NCBI GenBank assembly: GCA_023055425.1
Contig: JALGPY010000008.1
Coordinates: 20,557,359 to 20,621,358, forward strand
Length of the DNA: 64,000 nucleotides
DNA from: Linanthus parryae
Lineage: Eukaryota > Streptophyta > Magnoliopsida > Ericales > Polemoniaceae
Direction of reading: 5' to 3'
Shown: positions 12,034 to 22,905 of the stretch, piece after piece
How positions within the stretch are numbered: position 1 is the first letter of the stretch
Layout of the letters: every line of letters starts with the position of its first letter
Position numbers and translations under genes: made by a program
The notes under the pieces: generated by a model
What the model saw: the letters and a program-made list of their open reading frames with translations, nothing else
What the model was told of the DNA's origin: nothing
Database searches by the model: none

Positions 12034-13380
12034 ATGGAATTTTCCCTTCTCTTGAGCATTTATGGTAGACTCCAACCTAGCTAAAGCATTTTTCAACTCT
12101 TGGTTAGAGTTTTGCAACTCTTGGTTGGACTTCCTCAAATCATGGTTGGTTTGGTTTTGAGAAGCCATAAATTGCTCAAAGGTCTCTTCCATACTCCTTT
12201 TGTTAGGAGGAACATAAGTGGAGCTAGAAGGGTTTACTTGAGTGTCTTGGCCTTGTCTCCATGAGAAATTTGGGTGATTCCTCCAATTGGAGTTGTATGT
12301 CTCCGAGTAGGGTGAGTTATTATAGGGCTTCCTATAATTGTTAGAATTTAACATATTCACTTGCTCACCCATGAGCTCTTGGGCTCTTAGAAAATCGGGA
12401 CATTTGTTCAACTCATGAGAGTTATCACTACAAAATGAGCACAATGCCTCACTCTTAGCCTTAAGTTGATACATAGTACCTTTAGGCTTAGAGTTAGCAT
12501 CCTTAGAAGGCTCACTAATGTCCCAAGATTGGACTTTCTCACAAATTTCATCTATACAATCCCAACCCTCATCTTCACCTTTTGTGAAAAAATCTCCCCC
12601 ACTCATGGATTCAATTGTGTGCTTATGGTCGCATGGCAAACCATCATAAAAGGAGCTAATTAACCTCCATGTCTCAAATCCATGGTGAGGGCAAGCAATG
12701 AGGAGATCCTTGAAGCGTTCCCAAGCTTGGGGAAGTGGCTCTCCCTCCTTAGCACAAAAAGTAACAATTTGCCTTTTTATGGCATTTGTTTTGTAAGTAG
12801 GGAAAAATTTCTTAAGAAACTCTTTTTCTAACTCTTCCCATGTGCCTATGGTCCTAGGTCTCAAGGAGTGAAGTCATGCCTTGGCTTTGTCCTTTAAAGA
12901 GAAAGGAAACAATCTAAGCCTTATGGTGTTACTAGAGACACCATTGCAATTAACCGTTGAGGCAATATCATTGAAATCCTTAAGATGAGAGTAAGCACTC
13001 TCGGACTCTAGGCCATGAAACTTGGGAAGAAGTTGAATTGTGCCCGGTTTGACATCAAAGTTTCTTTCATTTAATGGAAACACAAAGCAAGATGGTGAAC
13101 TTTGTCGAGATGGATGCATCAAATCTCTTAGTGAGCGAAATGGCATCATCTCATTGTTGCTACTATGCCCATCCTCTCCATCCATGATTTCAAAGCTATT
13201 AAGAGAGCTAGAATCGTTGGATTGGGCTAAACTACTACTATCACTAGTAGAAGTATTTTCACTAAAGGGATTTCTACCCTCTTCTTCAAATAAAGTGCGA
13301 TGCAATCTATGAGTACTATCACGTTGCCACACACTCATGCAACCCAAGCTCAAATTAAGTTCAAGAGGGTTGCCTAACAC
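12034..13380 (-). pseudogene. Athila-type gag, broken by a stop and a frameshift
   Basis: Gag packages the element RNA into virus-like particles. The frame starting at 13380 has the Athila gag signature region around residues 80-140, then a gag core, then a CX2CX4HX4C knuckle (CSFCSDNSHELNKC, codons about 12406-12447) and a polar Q/N-rich tail. Two lesions are visible. A TGA at 12874-12876 replaces what is normally a Trp codon; the same frame continues beyond it. A 1-bp loss in a T-run at about 12037-12039 throws gag out of frame with pol. Everything else is open. Because the LTRs are nearly identical, both changes should be recent, or the copy was made in trans by an intact relative. Confidence 0.9.
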
Positions 13381-13530
13381 AAGCTAGGAGTATGTTTTTG
13401 TGATTTTTTTACTTTTCGCTTTTTTTGGTTCCAAAGTTCAAAAATGAACCCGGAATTTTTCTTCAAGCGTATCTAAAGATAAAAACGAGCAAAACAAGAA
13501 AGTAGCTAAAGAGTGAGTCTCTTAGCACCA

Positions 13531-13549
13531 ATCCCCGGCAACGGCGCCA
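13531..13549 (-). promoter_or_regulatory. Primer-binding site for tRNA-Asp
   Basis: The plus strand reads ATCCCCGGCAACGGCGCCA, the 3' end of plant tRNA-Asp(GTC) including CCA. The minus-strand transcript therefore carries its exact 19-nt complement, six bases inside the 5' LTR. From memory of the tRNA sequence the match is perfect. Confidence 0.93.
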
Positions 13550-13555
13550 AAAACT

Positions 13556-15538
13556 TGTTGAATCGATAATTCCCAAGTATAGGAATATCGTTCTAAGTAG
13601 TACCCGTGTAAGAACGGGGTCGATTTCCACAAGGATTGGGTAGGAGATTTAAACACTCTAAGCTAACTAGTAAACTTACTAAGCAACTAACTAAATCAAC
13701 AAAACAAGTTTCCCAAAGGCTTTAGAGCTAGCCAAGCTTTGAATCCACCACTCAAGTGATGGAGCAAGAGTTGTTGATATTGCTAGAGCAAATAACTAAG
13801 AAAGAAAACAACTACTAACACTATTACTAATATGATTCAAACAAGTTTGTCAAGAAGAGAGTAAGTTGGGTCAATCAATTCCAATAGATGCCATGTGTGT
13901 GAGCATCAACACCCAAAGTTTATGTCAAAGAAAAGCATGGATTATATAGCAAGAGGATTTTGTCTAGCTCTTGTATTCAAGAGTGAAATGCAAAATCGAG
14001 TTATGTCAAGCATCTTTCATATGGAAACGCTCTCGTTTACATATGAAAGATCAAGCCACAATTCGGATTTGATATTCAACACTTGAACACTACGAATTCG
14101 ACATCCAACTTATAAGACTAGAAGAACAATTGAACTTCTCACACACAAGTCATCTATCTTCATCAATCAAACCCAACAAGTAGCTTAGTTGTTCATATTC
14201 AAGAGCAAGACACAAGAATCAAGAGTATTCATGAAAATAGTCATTATATTCAAGCTCAAATACTCTTCAATTCCACCAAATAACACCAACTTGCTACCAA
14301 ATGATGAACAAACTACTAGCAACTTGATACCAACACACTCTAATCAATCTAAACCAGCTAACAATCCAAATTCATCAACTAACAGCAGCTAAATGCGAAT
14401 CAATTCACAAAACAGTGCTCCAAAACAGTGCTCAAAACAGAGCACAATCAAACCCAGATTGAATTCGAGCTCTCTCTCTCTCCCTTGGTTATCCTTGGCT
14501 CCGCAGCAGCTCAGAACGAGCTCGGATTCACCAAGAACAACCCAGCAAGTGAAGACCCGAGAGAGAGAAGAGAGAGAGGCAGAGTTTCCCGTCCAAAAAC
14601 AGGGGTCCGAGAGAGCCTTCGATTTCTTCAGGTTGGGTTTATATAGATGGTTCTTCTAGTTTGCTTGGCCTCCAAGAAGTCGTCTCCACCCTTCGATTCG
14701 TCCAATTCATCATGAATCGTTGATTTTCAGAACCTTCAAGAACCCTAGCTAATTTGGGGCTTTTTGTTTGAGTTGTTCTTGGGCCGAATTGAGTGAAGAG
14801 GGAGGTAGAGATTGGGCTGGGGAGCGTTTTGGTCTTGGTCTTGTGCGATTTGGTGAAGAGATGAAGCCGGGGTGGAGCTAGGAGGAAGCTTCGTCGAGCC
14901 AACAATGGAGGAAGGCTGGTTCGTGCGTGCTTCTGTTCTTCAGGTCGGGGAGAGAGAAAGATGCGTGAGAAGGATAAGCTGTTTCGCAGAAACTTCACCC
15001 GGCTCCCCCCTAACTTGGTGAAATGTTTTAAAAGACCCGGTTCCTTACTTAAAAGCTTCTGAAAATAACAATCTGACCCCCAATCCGTTAAGTATCCTTC
15101 AAATAAGCCATTAAAACGTTTCAAAACTTGCATTTAAGCCCCACTTCTGTTAGTTTCTTCTCAAATAACCCCATAGATGCAACTTTGGCCTTGTAATGTG
15201 GCCTCTTGGCTTCTAAATCTTCATTTTTGGCCTCTATCTTCCCTTGTTCTCTTCATTTAAACCCTTGAAACCTCTCTTTAACTTGCTAATTCTTGCTTTG
15301 TCTTCAACTTTAGCCACGTTATCACTTGACTTCTTCAAATTAAGCTTTCAAATTCCTCATTCAAGCTAGCCCCTTGCGTTCTAAATCACTTCTTTGCCTA
15401 CAAAATGAGAGAAAACAACCAAAACTACGAAAACAAGCATAAGTCTAGAAAGAGAGATAAAATAGATAAATTACACATATTAGCAAGTTAAGAAGAGTTC
15501 GTTAACATACTAAAATATGCGATTTTAATTCATCAACA
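13556..15538 (-). repeat. 5' LTR of Athila-type element
   Basis: 1983 bp, collinear with the 3' LTR. Read on the minus strand, U3 runs from 15538 to about 14610, with R-U5 beyond. A 164-residue ORF (14639-15133) in U3 is present identically in both LTRs but lies upstream of the TATA box and looks accidental. Confidence 0.97.
14638..14646 (-). promoter_or_regulatory. TATA box of 5' LTR promoter
   Basis: Minus strand CTATATAAA followed by a C/A-rich stretch. It is the best TATA match in the LTR and would place the RNA start near 14610. Confidence 0.6.
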
Positions 15539-15985
15539 ACGACCGATATCTTCATTGATTAAGTGAAATGGGATGCCCCGCGCCTGGACCCAAACCTCGA
15601 TCGTACCAAAGGAGTACTGACTGAGGGTTTTGCTGGCCACCCACTTCTCAAGAACAAGAAGGTTATCATCAAAGGACCACGGTCCACCTTCAAGGACCCT
15701 ATTCATAAGCGCTTGTGTACGGAATCGAAAAGAAAAGATCCCTTCTCCAGCCTCCTCGATTTCCACGTCCTTGTACATCTTCCAAATCTTTGTTTGGAAA
15801 ACCTCCTTCATTGCCAGTTCATTGATCGGTTTCTGAGATAGAAAGCGACCAATGAGGCAGAACTTGTGTTCCTCCTCAGCCCTGGTGATCAATCCATCAC
15901 TTATCTCGAAGATTTCATCGTCTTCCTCTTCCCAGTGTCGCCGGTGCTTTTGCATTGCTCCTTTTCCTGTCAATGGCTCCATCAC
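15539..15985 (-). pseudogene. LINE ORF1, N-terminal part (DUF4283-like)
   Basis: About 149 residues from the ATG at 15985 to the insertion point. The acidic start is followed by a DUF4283-like fold with the typical LIGRFLS, EGGPWSFDD and LVLEKW blocks, which in plant LINEs lies before the zinc knuckle. Translation runs in frame into the sequence on the far side of the Athila-type element at 4239, so the original protein had no other break here. Confidence 0.88.
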
Positions 15986-16085
15986 AGCGGCTAAAACGCC
16001 GTGAAACCGCCCAACGCTCCTATGAGAGAGCTCTCAAGGAGGATGTCTCCCTTATCTGAAATGCCAGACCTCTCTTTTGTTTTCC
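15539..16085 (-). mobile_element. LINE, 5' portion (displaced by insertion)
   Basis: Contains the right copy of the ACGAC duplication (15539-15543), the N-terminal half of ORF1, and about 100 bp of 5' leader. The outer boundary near 16085 is a guess, because the start of the unrelated AT-rich DNA is not sharp. Confidence 0.8.
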
Positions 16086-17186
16086 TCATACCCAAAGTTT
16101 TAAAAACCGGACCGGCCATCGAACTGGTGAGGCACCGGTTCATGATCGGACCGGTTCAATTGCACATTTATTAAATAATATATACACATATATTTTTATG
16201 TAAGTATTCATTAAACGTAATTAAAATATAACTTGTAAACCTAAATGTGACCGACTAGTTGATCTAACTTTATATATATAGCATATATTTAGTAGATCAA
16301 ACCTAAATATAACTTGCAAACTTAAATAATTAAATATTTTATATAAATTTATAATAAAATTAAATAATATATAGCGTAAAACTCAAATATACCCAAAATA
16401 TTGGTCAGATTATACAATAATAGCAGCAAACTGAGTTATATTATAGTACAAGACAACAACAATATATACATTTGTAAACTTTTTTTTTGTCAAATACATT
16501 TATAAACTAAACATTTTGTTTTTTCAAAAAAAAGCAAACATTAAAAAAAAAAAAAAAAAACAAACAAGAAAAGCAGCAAACTAATGATGTGGCAAAAGTA
16601 AAAAAAAAACCTTATCTCATATCTTCAACTCAGCATTTCAAAACACTCAACGTGTGTTCTCCTAAAAAAACTCAACCTGTGATTCAGTTCTTTTTGTTCT
16701 TACGTATCTCTTTATTTCTTCACCTCTCTCTCTCGCTTCTTCTTCTCATCCCATCTCTCTGGCTGGACTCATGTTTTCATCCGGCACAACCTCAATCTCT
16801 TCTCAGATCTAACCACACCTCTCTCTCCCTCTTTGCCCATGTTCTCCTCAGACCTATCTCTCTCTTCTTACACCACCACCACGCTGCTTTGTATGGACAG
16901 TACAGGTCATGGGAGACTTGCACCAAAACCTACATTACTCTTCTAATACTACTACTAATCCACTCTATTTCAGTAGCAGTTTCCTGACCAATTTTTTTAG
17001 TAGCTAGCATTATAACAGCTGCTGGAAAAATCTAAAACAGGGTCTACTACTACTATATAAGATATGTATATGAAACATGTAAATCATCATCATAAAATAA
17101 TTAAATAAAATCTTATTGATACGATAAGCATTCTGCCAGTGCCAGAGGCAACAAACATCAATTCATAAGCTGCTGCATCCATAGTA
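16086..17186. other. AT-rich spacer; no gene seen
   Basis: At 16098-16168 there is a dense run of ACCGG/CCGGT words of the type seen in terminal regions of hAT-like elements, but no matching second end was found. From 16190 to 16600 it is AT-rich with A- and T-tracts. The open frame at 16589-16987 is a CT-rich low-complexity stretch and is not supported as a gene. Block A of the segmental duplication begins near 16890. Confidence 0.5.
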
Positions 17187-17397
17187 CTACCTCCGTTCAT
17201 TCTCTGTCACCACACGACTTTCGATGGTCGCTTTGACCCGGTGATTTGGTTAGCAAAACGATGCAAAATTTTGGTAATTTTTTCATGGGATTGTAGAGGC
17301 TAACTATGATGCACAACACCATAAAAAAAATTACCAAATTCTCGCATACAAAGTGACCCTGGAAAGTCGTGTGAGGACATAGAGAAGGAACAGAGTG
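17187..17397. mobile_element. Stowaway-like MITE
   Basis: Flanked by TA and starting CTACCTCCGTT, with inverted subterminal words (GACCCGGTGATTTGGTTAGCAAAACGA on one arm, degenerate complement on the other, abbreviated here as GACCCGGTGATTTGG). Block B has no element at the matching position near 23630, so it came in after the duplication. Confidence 0.7.
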
Positions 17398-17415
17398 CAT
17401 ACCTAGCAAGCTAGT

Positions 17416-18062
17416 TCAATAAAAAAGAAACTTTGAAAGAGTTGGCTCATCCTGGATCATATGTGCAAACATAGACATGGCCTGAGAAGTGGCAACATAC
17501 CCTGCTTTTTCAGCGGCCTTGGTTTGTTCTGCCCACACTCGTCTATCAACACGACCACCTCTTCCTTGAACGATTCGAAGTCCCCGCTCAACCACTCGGC
17601 CAGGGTCGTCTATCCCATGAGCTTCCTCGAGTTTGGCACAAGCGATCCATGGGGCTATCTCCTTTCGCAGTTTGTTACATGCCTCGCCTATGGCTGTTCT
17701 CGCGTCTTCATAAGATTGGGACTTGGCGAGATCAAGCCACGAATCAATATCAGCCAATTGGGACAGCATTCCATTGCTTTTTGCAACAATTCCTTCACCG
17801 ATTTGGGCAATACAAGGGCGTCGTACCTGTCGCTCCAATACTTAAACTCCTTTATACTCTCATGCATCTTCTCCTCCTCTGAAAGATGCTCGCGGCTTTT
17901 AAAATTTTCCCGAGAAAGCATCTCTAAGATAAGAGCACGCTTGGCCGGGTCGATCTTGTCGTCCTTCTCCTCCTCCTTGGCCGATTCTACGGGAATATCA
18001 AACAAGCAGCCGTCGCTGCCCTCCCAAATCGACTCTTCAGCATCGATTCCAGCATCATCCAT
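17416..18062 (-). pseudogene. Prp6-like splicing factor fragment gene, frameshifted copy
   Basis: Block A counterpart of 23642-24295. The first 105 codons match the intact copy closely. Then one base is missing at about 17756 (ATCAGCCAATT against ATCACCCCAATT in the other copy) and the reading frame is lost. The rest of the similarity continues in another frame to 17416. Six bases coding for two residues are also absent near 17725. A TATA-like CTATAAAAG lies at 18129-18137 on the minus strand. The mutation pattern says this copy is dead, while its neighbour has stayed open. Confidence 0.82.
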
Positions 18063-18490
18063 GTCGACACAGACAGTGATTATACAAATTGATGATGATG
18101 ATGAATGGTCTTCTTAGTAGTTGGTTCGCTTTTATAGAGGAAAGAGGAAGAACCAAAGAACATATCCACCGTCCTATATCCCAAATTCGCTTCGGGTTCC
18201 AACTGCCATTAGGCCTGCTTATTAGCAGTGTTCCTATACATTGGGCTCTCGTTTGGGTAAAGCCTGTTTCTGAAAAAAAAAAAAATACAGGCTTAGGATT
18301 TTTTTCTTTTATTTCCTTAATAAATATGTAGACTCTCCATCTTCACGTAGCTATGCATGTGCGGGTGATATGTCTGTTCATTTACGTTAACTGTGAGTTA
18401 TTTTTATTTATCATGCTCTAATGTGAAATATCGATAAATATAACTCATAAAAGAAAACAACAAGTATGTTTAAGTATTATGCTAACTGAG

Positions 18491-18592
18491 CACCTAGGGT
18501 GGTAGCTCAAGTGGCAGAGCGTTGGAAGCCCCTGCATGAAGTTCCGGATTCAAACCCGAATGACGACAAAAAAACAATTTCTCAAAAAAAAA
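18491..18592 (+). mobile_element. tRNA-derived SINE (block A copy)
   Basis: Box A-like TAGCTCAAGTGGCAGAGC and box B-like GGATTCAAACCC lie about 35 nt apart, followed by an A-rich tail. The flanks TATTATGCTAACTGA (18476-18490) and TATTATGCCAACTGA (18593-18607) form a target duplication of about 15 bp with one mismatch. Length about 100 bp. Confidence 0.78.
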
Positions 18593-18607
18593 ATATTATG
18601 CCAACTG

Positions 18608-19706
18608 AAGAACTAAGCAAGTCTATAATATCAATAAATATAAAACCGCCCTCGCTGCATCTGGGATCGGCGCATCTGTCGGAAGCGCAAGCACAAATAC
18701 TCAAGGCCCAGGTACCCCGGTCTAAAGGAATATGTACGGTTCGTCAGCCACTCACGGACTTGGGCCCCCATGCCCACAAATGCGGGCCTCGTCCCACCCT
18801 ATGATCCCTGCGAACCCTTATATCACAAACATGAGCTTCCAAAGACCCCTAGTGCATACGACGGTTGGCCCATCTTCGAGCGCACCCAGACAGGCTCTAG
18901 CAGCATGTATACAGTAGAATTGGATAGGGCTCTAATCACTTGGAATTGACAAACTCACATAACTTCTTGTGGTAATCTCTTTTAAACATCTATCATAACT
19001 TCTTTTCCTTTTCTTAAAAGAGATTTCGTTTTAGTTACAGTTCTAGTTGTGAAAATAAATCTTAAATGCCCATTAAATCGTCTGTGTTTATCTTGAGATC
19101 CTCGCCGCAGTATAAAATCACCATGGTTTCTATGCCTGAGTATTGATACGAAACACGTTTTTCTAAAACTAGTCGTGTTGTTCCTCGATGGCTCATTTGG
19201 TATGTTCATTCGGTTCTCTATGGTTGTTTAAGTGTGGCCTGTGAGTGCTGATTAACTTGTGGCTACTAAAACTTCGTACCGCCAGAAGAGTAACGACAAG
19301 GAAGAGATCCTCGAGGGGAGCCCAACATCGAGATGGGTTGGCGAGTGGCGACAGAGGGGAAGAAGTCACAAAATCAAGAGTAATAAAAACATGTTTGATC
19401 CTGAGGCTTCTGTCCAATCTACCCAAAATCCACGGTTGTTCAATATGTAAAGGAACGAACAGCAGGCAATATTTTTTTCTAGCTGGTAGTTGAAAATAGT
19501 ACTAGTGCACAGACACAAAAAGGCTACGACATCATCCAAAAACACGTACCTACATATTATCACATGGTACTCCTTAATTTTTTTTTTTTTTATTTTTTTT
19601 TTTTTGCCAAAAGAAGGTACTCCTTAATTAAGATACAACTAGATGTACTTTTGTACACTAGGAGGCAGTATTCTTCCAATTTCTCTGGCTAAGTAATGAA
19701 ACATCT
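18608..19706. other. Duplicated spacer without recognised genes
   Basis: Almost identical to 24850-25970. It has a GC-richer patch (18640-18900) with several short ORFs but no recognisable protein. The last part (19455-19700) resembles the 3' flank and terminal codons of the FBD exon (compare 30005-30180), then is cut by the LTR piece at 19707. Confidence 0.55.
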
Positions 19707-19900
19707 GTTTAAATAGAAATACTAACCCTAGACAGTTCGACCTGACGGCTCGGCCCGGTCTACTAACTAATTAAATAAATAACTAATTAAACTAATGAAA
19801 TAAATAAACTAACTACTACCAATAATTAAATAAAAGAATAAACAATACTAACTAGCGATAATAATACGAGGGACCCGTACGATACGGTTGATCCGTATCA
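19707..19900 (-). mobile_element. Gypsy-type LTR fragment (TGATACGG family)
   Basis: Read on the minus strand it starts TGATACGGATCAACCG and ends, truncated, after TCTATTTAAACAG. It is a diverged relative of the 332-bp LTRs at 42315 and 62297: shared words include GGGCCGAGCC, TTTCATTAGTTTAATTA and CTATTTAAAC. A second copy lies at 25973-26165 in block B, so it predates the duplication. Confidence 0.7.
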
Positions 19901-19909
19901 CTGTGACAT

Positions 19910-20480
19910 TCTTTCAGCTTCTGTAAACCAGCTTCCAGGTTATGGTACTGATCACTACTGGGTTCTTCATCTTATGCCTACTTCAAGCTCTTCCGACGTC
20001 AGTTCCCGTTACCAGAAGCTTCTTAACCTGTTGCAACCTATAAAATCTTAGTTCCCTGGCACTGAATCAGCCCTTAAGCTTATAGAGGATGCACATTCTG
20101 TTCTGTCAGATGGGAATAAACGTACCGCATTTGATTTAATGCGCAAAACTAGTTGGGAAGGCTTTGAATCACTCGAGTTAAACGCATTTGGTAAGATGAA
20201 CTCTGGCAAAGATATTGATAGAAACAATGGTGTAAGTTCATGCAACAGAAAGAGATCAAAGAATGTAAATATAAACCACTAGCTGATAATAGCCTTCAAG
20301 AACCAAGTGCATCTTCTTGTCAAGTGAACTCAGAGGGCAACACTGGCGAGGAGATTGATATACCCTTGGACAATGAGATGCCTGAAGAACTTCAGAATGA
20401 AAGTTTCAAAGACTCTCCATCTCTATATTCTAAATTTTCAGAGCCGAAACAGCAAGCTTGATGTGGACTTTTACGACTTT
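19910..20480 (+). pseudogene. DnaJ (J-domain) / DUF3444 protein pseudogene
   Basis: Conceptual translation gives a J-domain-like stretch: a DHYWVL start, a YQKLLNLLQP region, and the helix with ALKLIEDAHSVLSDGNKR. Plant DnaJ/DUF3444 co-chaperones have the same layout. Further on, DFYDFENDRNC matches the usual start of DUF3444. Stop codons (for example TAG at 20049-20051) interrupt it and the HPD motif region has decayed. A near-identical pseudogene lies at 26170-26770. The GC-neutral, intronless appearance would suit an old retrocopy or gene fragment. Confidence 0.62.
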
Positions 20481-21139
20481 GAGAACGACAGAAATTGTTA
20501 CCCGTTTCTCTCTCTTCTCTGGACAATAACTTGTCTACTGTCTTCTTGCTCTGAGCAGATACACTTAACCCAGTTTAGAACTCTTGGTTTGCATGTTTCA
20601 GGAACTCATCTCTCTCAACCAATCTCCACAGCATACGAGGAATATGTTGTCTTCAAATTCATCTTCCCTGAGACAATGACCAAATTAGAGACAAGTCAAT
20701 CTTCTATCGTACTAGATTTGTGGTTGTGGGAGGGACTCCATACTGTGAATATTGCTTTCTTTTCTTTTCTTTTTTTTGGAATTTTGCTCTCCATAGCTTT
20801 GTCAACCAGTTATACTTTGCTTCACCTTCTAGTCTTCCTTCCTGGTCTTTTTCAGCTGCTTCCCTCAATTTGGATGTCGAGTAGCCCTATTTTACTGTGT
20901 AGACTCCATTCTCAGCATATACCTATTACATTTGCAAGTTCATGTTCACGGGTGAAGTCTTGCAGTGTGTCTTCAATCTCCTTGAGTCTGTTAGATTCCG
21001 CTATTGATTTCGTAACCACCATTAGTGTTTCTTGACTGGTTTTGAGAGGAACCTGGCCCCGATACAAGGTGAAAGGATCACCACATCAGCAAAACAAGCA
21101 AGAGCGATTCTCACAGAGCTAGATATTCCTTAACCTTCG
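20481..21139. other. Degenerate LTR-element-like spacer
   Basis: No gene. Homologous to 26771-27449. Near 21050-21070 is a damaged copy of the GGCCCTGATACCAGG primer-site-like motif that is better preserved at 27375-27389. Confidence 0.4.
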
Positions 21140-21383
21140 ATGACTAGTTGTACACTAGGAGGCAGCATTCTTCCGATTTCTCAGGCGCACTTTTTAGCCG
21201 AGATTCTATATTCAGGCTCGTGAAACTCTAACAATCTTCCCTTGTAGAAGGGGCGTACGGTATCAAAAGAAATCTTTTCAAGCAAGACAGCATTCTCAAT
21301 CAAATACTTGGCAAGGTCAATTTCAAAAGCTTTTTCACGAAAGCCAATGAATTCCACCACTCTAATGTTATGTGGGGGATAAG
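21140..21383 (-). pseudogene. FBD exon remnant of an F-box gene
   Basis: Minus-strand translation matches the FBD exon of the gene at 27450-27752 (block B), with a damaged start of the similarity on the C-terminal side and a sharp end at 21383 where copia gag sequence begins. Codons for VVEFIGFREKAFE and LLEKISFDTV are recognisable. The rest of that F-box gene is missing from block A. Confidence 0.8.
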
Positions 21384-22905
21384 CCAATGAATTTCGGTCA
21401 CCATGGCCACCATCTCACTTTCTTCAACAACGTTGGCCTCGTCTTTCTTTTGTCCTTTGCGATGACGACAAACTCTAGCCATATGGTCACTTTTGCCGCA
21501 AACATAGCAAGAACTCTGGAATTTCTTTTTGCCATCATTGTTGGAATCCTCTCGCTTTCGCTTGTTGTTGGAAGAGTTCCCCTTCTTCGAAACTTGTTGG
21601 ACTTAGAGTTGTGCTTTGACGACCCTTCGATATTGTGAACCTGTTTTTGATTAGCAAGTCCATCTCGCATTCTAGCCTCACTTTCGACTTGAATTTGCTG
21701 AAGCAGGTGATCCAAAGACATAGGTTTTTTCTTGTATTTTAAAATATTGCGGTAATCATTCCAAGAAGGTGGAAGTTTACCGACAATAGTAGCAACTTGA
21801 AAAGATTCTGAAAAAGTTTCTCCCGCTTCGGCACATTGGATCGCAATTTCATTAAGTTTGTTAGCTTGATCAATAAGAGGCTTAGAATCATCAAAGCACA
21901 ATTCGATGTACTTGTTAACCAAAAAAGATATATTTCCGGCATCTTCATTTACGTACCTCCGTTGTAATGCACACCAAAGTTCGTATGCGGTGTTGTGGAC
22001 ATGGAAGACATTGAATAAAGCATCCGTCATGGAGTTGAGAATGATGAATCGGCATAGACAATCGTCCTCCAACCATTTTTGTTGCTCCGTTGTGAGTGGT
22101 GCCTCCGGTGTGTCGCCTTGAGGATATGGAGTATGCAACACATAGGCCACCTTCGCAATCGTGAGTTGATATTTCAATTTGGTGCGCCATCGCTTCAAAT
22201 TCATCCCATTGAAAGTCTCCAATTTCTCCACGTTCTAAATTTGCGTCTTCACTATAGCGGACTTCATCAGAAGATAATCACTATCTTGAAATTGTTATAG
22301 AATTTTTTGGTAAAACGAAAATTCAGAATTTTTGGTGAAGGAGATGAAGATGATAATTTGGTGTAGGCTAAGGCGTTCCAGGACCTATCTTCAAGATAGT
22401 GATTCCTCCCGCTAGTTGGTGCAAAACGGGCTGCCCAGAAATCCTACCTACCGATACAATGCCTACCGCGATGGAGAATAACAAGATTGCACTTCTCATT
22501 ATTCTCCCAAATTAGAACCCAACCAGAGAATGAAAAGAGAAAATAATCAGATCGCAAGAGTGCACTACAAAAAGAAGTTTATATCACGATATATAATATG
22601 TCCTTCTAATGGCAGTGGTGTTGGGTTTTTAAAGCCACAGAAATGGTGCAATGACACCTCTGTAACTTTGTCCGAAAGACACCACTGGAGGGACACACTT
22701 TTTCTGGAAGAGACAAAACTCCAAACAAATAAAAGAAACATAAAGTAACTGCCAAGGCAGTTACAACTCTAACGGCCACAAAGTTTGAACAAGATTCAAA
22801 AAAGGTTACTTTTTTACTAACAAACTGATTGTAAGATTATTAAATAAACCCAAAAATAAAAATAAAATAAACAAAATTATTATTAGGAATAAATTATATA
22901 CAACA
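21384..22905 (-). mobile_element. Ty1/copia fragment (LTR/leader and gag)
   Basis: Gag with zinc knuckle (21398-22231) and upstream DNA to about 22905 that looks like leader plus LTR. The element is cut off inside gag by the junction at 21383/21384 with FBD coding sequence; protease, integrase and RT are absent. The outer limit is uncertain. Confidence 0.65.
21398..22231 (-). pseudogene. Copia gag (UBN2-like), truncated
   Basis: The frame begins MEKLETFNGMNLKRW and has the copia gag core with DLxR-type W/L spacing, LPPSWNDYRNIL, then a basic region. The frame shifts near 21540, and the knuckle CYVCGKSDHMARVC (CX2CX4HX4C) is read in the neighbouring frame. Similarity ends at 21384, where translation would run straight into antisense-free FBD codons, making a chance chimeric ORF at 21300-21482. 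Confidence 0.8.

Larger units (their letters stand above)
4240..15538 (-). mobile_element. Full-length Athila-type Ty3/gypsy retrotransposon
   Basis: The element is 11299 bp on the minus strand. In its own direction the order is 5' LTR (15538-13556), tRNA-Asp primer site, gag, pol (protease, RT, RNase H, integrase), a 1.7 kb untranslated 3' region with two polypurine tracts, and the 3' LTR (6222-4240). The LTRs are both 1983 bp, start TG and end CA, and differ at only five positions that I could find (about 99.75% identity). It is flanked by ACGAC and sits in ORF1 of a LINE. The DLGAS protease, FMDDF RT box, long LTRs and Asp primer all point to the Athila branch. No envelope-like ORF is present. 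Gag is broken, so the copy is probably non-autonomous. Confidence 0.96.
16890..21383. repeat. Segmental duplication, block A
   Basis: Collinear with block B (about 23115-27700) at an offset of about 6.2-6.3 kb. Shared content: Prp6-like gene, SINE, gypsy LTR piece, DnaJ/DUF3444 pseudogene and FBD exon. Block A has its own Stowaway at 17187 and is cut off at 21383 by a copia fragment. Confidence 0.9.

Noticed and set aside
13531..13549. Part of a tRNA-Asp gene
   Set aside because: Only the 3' 19 nt including CCA are present; it is the primer site beside the LTR.
14639..15133. 164-residue ORF in both LTRs (also 5323-5817)
   Set aside because: It lies in U3 upstream of the TATA box and shows no domain; identity between the copies only reflects LTR identity.
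16589..16987. 132-residue ORF with hydrophobic stretches
   Set aside because: CT-rich low-complexity DNA; no conserved counterpart in block B.
18491..18570. Functional tRNA gene
   Set aside because: The A-rich tail and 15-bp target duplication mark it as a SINE, and no cloverleaf with a proper anticodon arm was apparent.
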